Assembly: GCA_022570795.1 (NCBI GenBank)
Contig: JAKUDP010000002.1
Location: 1-64,000, forward strand
DNA: 64,000 bases
Source of the DNA: Sphaerulina vaccinii
Taxonomy: Eukaryota; Ascomycota; Dothideomycetes; Mycosphaerellales; Mycosphaerellaceae
Direction: 5' to 3'
The notes below the pieces were generated by a model. That model worked only from the letters and a program-made list of their open reading frames with translations. It searched no databases and was not told the DNA's origin. The translations under genes were made by a program, and so were the position numbers. Of the stretch, positions 55,670 to 64,000 are shown in pieces. Numbering within the stretch: position 1 is the first letter of the stretch; every line of letters begins with the position of its first letter.

Positions 55670-58364
55670 ATTATAGGCCTAGTAGATTACTTATAGTATT
55701 ATTACTTCTAGTTATTTAGTTATTATAAGCTCGTAATACCTTAATCTTATTTATTTAGTCTAGAGTATATCTAGTATTAATTTTTAAGTCTAGAGTTATT
55801 ATCTAGAGCTAGTATTAACTCGAATTCTATATTAAAAGTATAATACTACTTAATTTAAAAATCTAATATATTTACTTATAAATACTAATACTATAATTAT
55901 AAAATAAGATTAATTAAAGACTAAATAACTAACTAGAATCTATATAAAATATACTATAATAAGCTATATAAATTTTTAAAATACTATATTAATATACTAA
56001 TACTATAAAAATATTATAAAAGTACTATTTAATTAGATTTAAAAAAAACTACTATTTTTATATTCTATAGTATTTTCCTAGTACTTTATATATTTTAATT
56101 AGGCTTAATTTAGTTTTCTAAAAGTTTTTACTAAAATTATTTATAATCTAACTTTAATTACTTTTTTTTATATTTTAATTTTACTATTTATTTTTTTATA
56201 TTATATTTATTTATTTATAAAACTAGAGCTAGAGCTAGAGCTAGAATATATATATTTAGAGTTTTTTTAAATATAGTAAAAATACTAGTAAATAAAATAT
56301 CTAAATAAGCTATAATTTAGAAAGCTAAAGCTATAGAATATTTATAGACTTACTACTAGAAATAGGCTTAGAAAAAAAAAGCTAAAAAAGTATATTAGCT
56401 ATATTTTTATTAACTTAATTATAATTATCTAGTATTATAGTTTAGATAGATAAGTCTAAGCTTTATAGAAATATCTATATATAATTAGATAAGTAGCTAT
56501 ATCTATATAGATATAGCTACTTTATACTATAGATACTTATTTAATTACTAGTAATCTAGTAATTCTAATTATCTAGATTACTATAATTAGAATAATTAAT
56601 TTTTTTTTTTTATATATATAAATAATAAATATTATAGTTATAAATAGTTATTATATATAACTTACTATTCTATTTTACTAATTAGAATATAAAAACTTTT
56701 TTTATTTACTTTTTTATAAATATATTAATAAGCTCTAACTAGATTAAGCTTAGCTTCTACTTAGAAAAATTATTAGATTTTCTATAACCTAATACTATAC
56801 TAGTACTTAATATAATAGCTTCTAGAAGCTAGATATTTCTTTTAGCTATTTGTACTATTTATATTAGTTTTATAGTTTTAATAATAATAGAAAAACTAAT
56901 AGTTACTTATTTTTAGATAACTTTCTAGTATTTTTTTAATAGAAAAATAGTATAATAACTACTACTTTATATCTAGTATTAAAAGTTAGATTATATTAGT
57001 AATAAGCCTTTTCGAAAGCTACTTAGATAGTATAGAATTTTATTTATTAATTAGAAATTTACTTATAAATTATATTATTATAATAAAATATAATATATTT
57101 CTATTCTAAACTAATATATAAAATAGAATAACTTAAAAAAGTCTATATAGATCTATATAGCCTACTTTTTTATTTAAAAGTAGATAAAAAATATAATTTT
57201 ATTATTATTTATAAATATACTTATTATATCTAGATCTATATTTTTAAATTAAAAAAAGCTTTAGAAGTCTATTAGTATTATAAAAACTTTAAATACTATA
57301 TAGAGACTTTATTTAAAAAGAAGCTAAGTAAAATTAGAGCTAATAGAAGTACTAAATTTATAGAAGTTATTACTTACTATACTTAGAAAGCTAGTATTAA
57401 TTTTAGTATATTAGTACTATACTAATAAAAATAGAATAGTATTACTAAATATAAGTATTAAACTTTATAGAATATTATTAAATATATAAATTAGAATAGC
57501 TATTTAGTTAATAAACTCTAGCCTAAGCTTATTAAAGCTATAGTATTTATTAATAACTATTTACTATTAATAGATTTCTAGAATTTTAAAAGTTTTTATA
57601 AATCTTTTTATAATAATATATTTAAAATAGATTAGATTTAATATATTAGTTATAGAGTATATAAGCTAGTTTCTAAAGCTAAAATCTCTAAAAAGTATAA
57701 TAAATATATATACCTATATATTTTAGTTAGCTTTAATAGAACTTATATCTATTATTTCTAGAATCTAGTTACTAGTAAAATCGAGTATACTAAGAAAGTT
57801 CTATTTAATAAAAATATTTAACTATATTATAGCTCTATTACTTTTTAATTATCTATTTTTAGTACTAATAAAACTATACTTCTAGCTCTAGAAGAAGTAT
57901 TATCTAATAGTAATACTATATAATAATATAGTAGGTCTTTTTCTATATTCTATAAATCTACTACTAATTTAAAAGCAATTAGCTATATAATCTAAGTAAA
58001 AGAAATATAGGCTTCTAAATAATTTTTTAATACTAAATTCTATACTACTAATTCTTCTAATTACTAGACTAACTCTAATTTATATCTTTTCTAATTAATT
58101 ATAGCCTACTATTCTACTACTTTTTTTTATAGTACTAATATAGTTCTTTATCTATATTAATTAATCTAACTAGTTCTTAGTATTTAATATATATAAAAAA
58201 GCTATTTTATCTCTCTATAGTATATATTAGTTAGAAGCTATTTAAAAAAAGTATAATTTTTTTTAAAAAAAATATAACTTAGAATAAAGTTAATATAGCT
58301 ACTATTATAGTACTAACTCTTTTAGATTACTAGGTATTTATTTTAAAGTATAGTATATAAAAAG

Positions 58365-58464
58365 AGATTACTCGATTTAAGGCCTATTAGATAGTATATA
58401 GATTTAAATAATAGAAAGATATTAACTTTTTTAAGACCTTTATAGTAGTTATTAAACTAATAAG
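58365..58464 (+). pseudogene. Copia reverse transcriptase, part before the insertion
   Basis: One frame reads EITRFKA, a stop, then YRFK and DINFFKTF, ending in VVIKLI: the fingers region of a Copia reverse transcriptase with stops at former Trp and Gln codons. It is interrupted at 58464 by the nested element. Confidence 0.7.
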
Positions 58465-58776
58465 TATTATAGTTTAGATTATAGAGAACTAATAGCTACT
58501 TATTAAGCGAGTAACTAGAACTAATTAGAGTAATTAGAGTAATTAAAGTAGTCGGCCTACTAACTAGACTAGCTATAGTAATTAGAATAATCGAGTAATT
58601 ATACTAAGATATAGTACTATATAGATAATACTCTTTTACTATAAATAGAAGCTTTGTACTTAACTTATTTTAAGTATCTAATATATACTATTTAGATTTA
58701 CTACTTTTAGAATAAAAGATATTACTATAAAGGAATATACTCTATTATTCTAATAATATTATAGTAGGTCCTAATA
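58465..58776. repeat. Left LTR of the nested element
   Basis: 312 bp, the same length as the right LTR. It begins TATTATAG and ends CTAATA, RIP-altered forms of a TG..CA pair. Confidence 0.85.
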
Positions 58777-58993
58777 ACTTTAAGTACTACCCTAGAGCCC
58801 TTTATATATATTAAGAAGTAGTACTACCTATAGCCTAATATAATAGTAGTAATCGATAGGTATTATAGAGTACTTAAGCAAAATATCGATTATAGGAAGT
58901 AGAAAATAATCGATACTTTCTATAAATATAATAGGTATATAGGAGTATATAAAGAAAACTAAGGTATCTATACTAGATATATTTAATAGAACT

Positions 58994-59700
58994 AAGAACA
59001 AGTTAGAGGCTTTTTAGCTATAGGTTTAGCTATATCTTTACTTTAACCTATACTAGTTTAATAGCGAGGCTAGCAAAGTCTTATATACTATATCCTTTCT
59101 AAAAGGAAGAGCTACTTAGAGGTTTAGACTATATTTTAAGAACTAGCTTTATAACTAGAGCAAAAGAGAAAACCTAAAAACTAAGATAGGAAAAATTTTC
59201 TATAACTATAATAAGTTCGAAACAAAACTTAACAATCTATATAGGATACCTAATAAAGAGGTACACGCCGACTAGCATATCCGACAACTCTAACAAACTA
59301 CCTCTATAGCTCTATATACCTTAGAGTTCTAAGGATACTTAGCCGACCTCGAGTAGAACAACGCTATATTCTATTCCCAGTTCTACCTAGGGCTTAAAGA
59401 TAATATTAAAGCTAAACTATTTTAAAACTTAAGCTTAAAGATACTTAGAGAAATAATTAAGGTAGCAAAGGAAATCGACGAGAGACTCTAGGAACTAAGA
59501 TACGACCAATTCGTATAGCCTAGATACTAGAGACCTATATATAGTAGAAGAGAGGGCTTTAAAGCTAGAAGTTAGAACTCTAGTTATAGCGATCTAATAG
59601 AACTAGATATAATAGACTATAGGCTAGAAAGGAAGCTAAAAAGTAAAAGTTTTACCTACTATAAGTATAGTAAAAAAAGCTACTATATAAAAAACTATAG
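58994..59700 (+). pseudogene. Gypsy gag remnant with mutated zinc knuckle
   Basis: One frame has the retrotransposon gag core FNSEASKVLY (59057-59086) followed by FLKGRAT, and further on IRQLQQTTSIALYTLEFQGY-like and FYLGLKDNIKAKLF stretches. At 59657-59698 the CCHC knuckle spacing is kept, but all three Cys and the His are Tyr. Stop codons interrupt throughout. Confidence 0.75.
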
Positions 59701-60535
59701 AAATAGAAATAAAGTTAGCTACGAATTTAGTATAATAATTCGAGTAGATAATATATACTAGGTATATAAAAATAAGTTCTTCGAAACTAAAAGAGTCTCT
59801 ATAACCTATAACTCTATAGAGCCTAAAAGAGTAATAGTATCTAAGCTAAATATATAAAACTTAAATAAAGGCCTATTTAAAAATAGCTTATTAGACTATA
59901 GTCTCTTAGTTTAATAACCTAGGTAAAAGAGATTAGAACAAAACTAGAACTAGCTACTAGATATTATATATAATAAGGTAGGCTAGTTAGAAATCTAGAA
60001 AGGCGAGTCTATACTAAAAGACCGAAAACTAGATACTATTTTAGAAAAATCGAAGAGCTTAGAGTTACTAGAGTTAAACTCTATATTTATAGCTAGGTAG
60101 GCTACTTCTTTCTTAACCTTTATATTATTTATATTACAAACCTAATAGTTGCGATAGATATACTACTATAGTAACTCGATCTAGTATAGTAGCTCCTCTA
60201 CCTTCTTCTTATTATTTTTAATTTTCTTAAATAACTTCTTTATAATAAAGTCGAGTTTTATAAAAAAGAAGTCTATATAGAGCTATCTAAAATAGGTATA
60301 CTTTATATAGGATATAATTATAAAGTCGGTAATAAAAAGGTAATAGGTATTAGAAAACTAATAATAATCGTAGAGCTCGGAAGTAGTAAAGGAATTAGTA
60401 AGAATATAGGTAAAGTATTATTTATAATAAAGTAAAGAGAATATCTTTACTATATAAGAATTAACTTAGAAGCTATAGACTTTATATATTATTATAAGTA
60501 AGCTTCGGGACGAAGCTAGGCTAGAAGAGGGATAG

Positions 60536-60847
60536 TATTATAGTTTGATTTGTAGAGAACTAACAACTACTTATTAAGTAAGTAACTAGAACTAATTAGG
60601 GTAATTAGAGTAATTAAGGTAGTCGGCCTACTAATTAGACTAGCTATAGTAATTAGAGTAATCGAGTAATTATACTAAGATATAGTACTATATAGACGAC
60701 GCTCTTTTACTATAGATAGGAGCTTTATACTTAACTTATTTAAAGTATCTAATATATACTATTTAGATTTACTACTTTTAGAACAAGAGATATTACTATA
60801 AAGGAATATACTCTATTATTCTAATAATAATATAGTAGGTTCTAATA
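60536..60847. repeat. Right LTR of the nested element
   Basis: 312 bp matching 58465-58776. It retains a few CG and TG pairs lost from the left copy. Confidence 0.85.
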
Positions 60848-62060
60848 ATAAGCTACTACTTTATATTTAGACTTACTATAAAAAATAACTAGTATATTTA
60901 TTAAATAGATATTAAAATAGTATTTCTTTATAGAGATATTAATACTAAGATCTATATAGAATTACTACCTAGATTTAAGAAGGCTAGTAAAGTCTATAAG
61001 TTAGAAAAAGCTCTATATAGTTTAAAGTAGACTTTTTATATTTAGTATAAAACTTTTATAAAAGCTCTAAAAAAACTTAGTTATTAGATATACTTATATA
61101 ATAATATAGCCTTCTATAAGAATTCTATTTTAATCTTAGTTTATATTAATAATCTACTTATTACTAGGCCTAACTTTAAATTAATTAAGAAATTAAAATA
61201 ATTATTTAAATAATAGTTTAATATAAAAAATTTAGAGAAGTATAAATACTTTTTAGATATTACTATTAAAAGAAAAGTAGATAAGATTTAACTAACTTAG
61301 ATAGCTTATTTTAAAGCTATAATTAAAAAAATTAGCTTTATAAATACTAATTCTATTACTATACTCTATACTTCGAAAAAGAAGTAGAAGCCTACTCTAC
61401 TAGATTATACTACCTCTACTAAGTAATAACTTTAATATTAATTAATAGTTAGATTATTAATATATACTATACTTAGAATACGTCCTAATTTAGTATTCTT
61501 AGTATTAATAGCTAGTTAATATTATTCGAATCTATTACTAGAATATACTAAATAAACTAAGTATATTTTATACTATATACTTAGTATACTAGATACTAGA
61601 CTAGAATTTAATAGAGGAAATTAGATAGAGTTAATAGGCTTTACTAACTTAGAATATACTAGTAACTATTTAGATAGTAAATTAATTAGTAGTTATATTT
61701 TTATAGTAGAAGAAATAGTAGTTAGTTAGAGGTATAAAAAGCAGACTATAGTAGCTTTATTAATAGTAGAAGTAGAGTATATAGCTCTATACTATATAGC
61801 TAAGAAAGTAGTCTAGCTAAAAGTAATACTAGAATTTTTTAGATTATTCTAGAATACTATTATTATTCGAGTAGATAACTAAATAGCTATTTGAATATCA
61901 AATAATTTAGAAATATATAATAAAACTAAATATATCTATATTTAGTTCTATTTTACTAGAAACTTAGTTAAAAATAAAATAATTACTATATTATATATAG
62001 CTATATACTAGAATATAGTAGATATCTTTACTAAAGTACTAGATTAGATAAGCTTCGAAT
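60848..62060 (+). pseudogene. Copia reverse transcriptase and RNase H, part after the insertion
   Basis: The frame resumes ISYYFIF after the target duplication. DIKIVFLYRDINTKIYIE and a KLEKALYSLK block follow. The catalytic YVDD reads YINN (61142-61153). Near 61768 VEVEYIAL marks RNase H, then a RVDN block and a KYIYI stretch. Many stops; not functional. Confidence 0.8.
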
Positions 62061-62332
62061 AGTATATAATTAGAATAGAAATCTATAAACTATATAAAAA
62101 TAGATTAAAAAAACTTAAAAAGTCTAAAATAAATAATAATATAATTAAAATATTTATAGAGTATATAGTAAAAAGCTACTTTTTTTCTACTATATAGATA
62201 GAAGTTTTTTAAAAAAGTTTTTAAAAGTTTAATATATATATAGAATATTAGTATTTAGAGAAAGTTATTATTATTACTTAGTAATTAACTAACTATTAGT
62301 TAAAAGAAGTTATTAGAATTATATTAGTATAC

Positions 62333-62427
62333 TATATTAGTATAACTAATATTACTTATATATATAGATATAAAGTATAGATAGATATATTTAATACTTA
62401 TTAATTTATAGCTTATAATTTTTAATA
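62333..62427. repeat. Right LTR of the outer Copia element
   Basis: 95 bp, matching the left LTR but more heavily converted to A+T. Confidence 0.75.
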
Positions 62428-63399
62428 ATACTATCTAGAAATACAAACTTTTTGCTTTAGTAAAATAAAGCTATTAGGTAACTGCGAAAAGCCGTAGTTA
62501 GATTAGTGCGGGACCGGCTCCGACAAGTAGCTAAACTGCTTAGTAGTCCTAGGACATTCTGCTAGCTTCCGTAGATTCCGTACTAATCTTATTACGCCGT
62601 AGGCGCAAAGCTCCACGCAGTGGCCGCCGGAGGCAAAAGGCCGACTGCAAGGCTCCTCATTCGTATGTACGCAGACTGCCAGAGTGTCAAAGGCTAAAGC
62701 AGCAAAGCCCGGTAGAATCGAGTGTAGTTAGACCTACGGGCTGACCTTTTCGAGGCCTGCGGTCTGCATACTTGAGCGGAGCTCGACAGGGACCTTTATC
62801 TCTTGGCATCATCCTTCGTGCGTTGTACTGTGGTCAAGGCTCCAGGATATGTTGTAGCACTCTTTGCGCTGCGATCCGCAGATGAGGTCGGATCGAAGTG
62901 GTATAGGCAGCGTCAAAGTGCACATTATGGCTTCGCTATGCACTGATACCATCGCTGGGAAATCGTTTTCTTGATTCTGCTATACTGTTGCCTGCCTTGA
63001 ATAGCCAATGAGGCCGACGAGCCGCTAGGCGCCATGACTTTGTCCTCTCTCTCTCATCTCGAGGACTTCGAGAGTCAACGGCCATGTTGTGGGTTGCTGT
63101 TGACGCCGGTACTAAACACAATGTAGATCGACGCTGTAGAAGCGTCAGGCCAGGTCTTGGTGTCTGGCATTCGCCTATGCGATGAAGGGTGACGGTTTCG
63201 TATTCAGCTAATTCTTCTTGCGTTGCCAATCACTGAGTCGCTGTTAGATTGCGTTGTCAGTCACTTGGGTCGCTGTTAGATCATGAGCCAGAGCGTGGTG
63301 GCTTCCTTTGCTATGTCATTTTTTGCCTTGTCAATTGATATGTCCACTCTTGGTGATACAGCTGGATATCGTCTGCACCGTTGATCTATACCAGGCTCA
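62428..63399. other. Gap between Copia element and edge gene
   Basis: Composition recovers over about 60 bp. An imperfect inverted pair (GATTAGTGCGG near 62494 and CCGTACTAATC near 62577) could form a stem. A minus-strand frame at 62936-63229 starts only on TTG and is not called. Two 31-32-bp tandem units lie at 63218-63280. Confidence 0.45.
63218..63280. repeat. Two-copy minisatellite
   Basis: Units 63218-63248 and 63249-63280 share TTGCGTTG and TCGCTGTTAGA with a few mismatches between. Confidence 0.7.
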
Positions 63400-64000
63400 T
63401 CAAACGCATATCTTTCTGCCTTTTCGGTATGCACAAGAAGAAGGTATCAAGTCAGGAATGTCTTTACATTGCGAGCCACCCTTCTGTTTTGAACACCTTC
63501 GCGACTGTTCCCTGAGATAATCCTCTCGGAAATGCTTTGAGTGGTACGATATGCGTTGTTCCATGCTCAGCCTCCCCTGCGAGATACTGGCCCTCAATTT
63601 TCGCTCAGCGTCTCGTTCTTGCTCAAGCAGCACAGATCGAAGGCCGTCGTTGTCTTTGTTCGCAAGAAGGTCTCGAAGTTTCGCCAGCTCGAGAGTCTCA
63701 CCTTTGTATGGCCGTCTACATCCAAGCTTGCGCCGTTCGCGATTGATGCGCCATATGAGCTCTTTTTCTGTCATTGGTGGCTTGGGTTGCAGCAAGACTC
63801 TGAGGTACTTATATTGCCCGATTTCGTCTGATGTGTCTCGCCAGTCGAGCACACCTTCTTTCAAACCTCTCTTTCTGAGAGCCAGGAGCAGACCAAATTC
63901 TATATCATGAGCTCTCCTCATACCATTGTTGTGCAGCACCGTGAGGTTCCTGATCATACTTGTAGCATTTGGTCCAATAGCGTCGATCCATTTCAGGAGA
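63400..64000 (-). CDS. Hypothetical protein, 5' end beyond the window
   Basis: The frame is open from the right edge (reading LLKWIDAIGPNATSMIRNL) to a stop at 63400, giving 200 residues. The segment resembles a common class of fungal uncharacterised proteins with a W..xIG.NA..IR.L block followed by a charged helical region (MTEKELIWRINRERRKLG, LELAKLRDLLANKD) and a basic, Ser-rich tail. The function is unknown. The 5' part and any domain there lie outside. Confidence 0.6.
   Translation of the reverse strand, partial: LLKWIDAIGPNATSMIRNLTVLHNNGMRRAHDIEFGLLLALRKRGLKEGVLDWRDTSDEIGQYKYLRVLLQPKPPMTEKELIWRINRERRKLGCRRPYKGETLELAKLRDLLANKDNDGLRSVLLEQERDAERKLRASISQGRLSMEQRISYHSKHFREDYLREQSRRCSKQKGGSQCKDIPDLIPSSCAYRKGRKICV

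Larger units (their letters stand above)
58465..60847 (+). mobile_element. Nested Ty3/Gypsy-type LTR element, gag only
   Basis: Two 312-bp LTRs (58465-58776, 60536-60847) are flanked by the identical 5-bp target duplication ATAAG (58460-58464 and 60848-60852). The internal part is only 1.76 kb. It holds a degraded gag and no reverse transcriptase or integrase, so the element is a deletion derivative or a non-autonomous form moved by a relative. A purine-rich tract (AGAAGAGGGA) lies just before the right LTR. It is less RIP-altered in parts than its host, consistent with later arrival. Confidence 0.85.
55575..62427 (+). mobile_element. RIP-degraded Copia retrotransposon split by a nested element
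   Basis: Equal 95-bp terminal repeats (55575-55669 and 62333-62427) bound a 6853-bp block. The left copy begins TGCATTAG and the right copy TATATTAG, as expected from RIP. Removing the nested element and one target-site copy leaves about 4.5 kb, a normal Copia size. The pol frame, readable but full of stops, has reverse transcriptase up to 58464, resuming at 60848, and RNase H near 61770-62060. The 5-bp flanks do not match convincingly, so the outer target site is unproven. Confidence 0.85.

Noticed and set aside
62936..63229. 97-codon minus-strand frame
   Set aside because: It begins only on TTG directly after a stop, and no upstream exon joins in phase.
1..64000. CRISPR arrays, bacterial operons, rRNA genes
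   Set aside because: None seen; the window is eukaryotic nuclear DNA and its repeats are retroelement-derived.

Overview
The window is one end of a filamentous ascomycete chromosome. It begins with five CCCTAA telomere repeats and shows short spliceosomal introns (about 49-111 nt, many with a CTAAC-like branch site), intergenic gaps of a few hundred bases, and two long transposon blocks rewritten to about 80% A+T by repeat-induced point mutation (RIP). The gene families (ceramide synthase, Zn2Cys6 factor, GT69 cap59-like transferase, secreted six-cysteine proteins) and the RIP pattern fit a Dothideomycete of Mycosphaerellales/Capnodiales type; that placement is inference.

Layout. 1-7898: telomere fused directly to a RIP-degraded Copia-like element whose long flanking repeats contain an 805-bp tandem duplication and about 160-bp subrepeats. 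7899-12549: a gene remnant cut by the element, an apparently empty stretch, then PUS1. 12550-23587: an amino-acid permease, a divergent P450/MFS-exporter pair, a divergent ceramide synthase and a GPI ethanolamine-phosphate transferase; the last four form the most interesting block. 24119-28930: TFIIE alpha, a broken SurE-type phosphatase and a CLC chloride channel. 28931-34197: gene-poor, with decayed open frames, a degenerate duplication and three small spliced genes. 34955-54696: ordinary housekeeping and accessory genes (secreted protein, Zn2Cys6 factor, CCT8, GT69, an NFKBIL1-like protein, STE14, a frameshifted secreted protein, a 5'-truncated Vps39, mitochondrial S16, dynein light intermediate chain). 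55575-62427: a RIP-degraded Copia element split by a nested Ty3/Gypsy-type element with exact 5-bp target-site duplications. 62428-64000: a return to normal composition and a gene running off the right edge.

How genes may act together. The P450, MFS exporter, ceramide synthase and GPI-anchor transferase (14.8-23.6 kb) look like tailoring, export and possible self-protection functions next to each other, although no polyketide synthase or peptide synthetase lies in the window. PUS1, TFA1 and CCT8 share an upstream CGG-N6-CCG element, suggesting a common Zn2Cys6-type regulator of growth genes. The two transposon blocks bound the gene-rich segment and have left truncated or broken genes near them.

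Coordinates of spliced genes come from manual reading of splice sites and phases, without transcript or homology searches.
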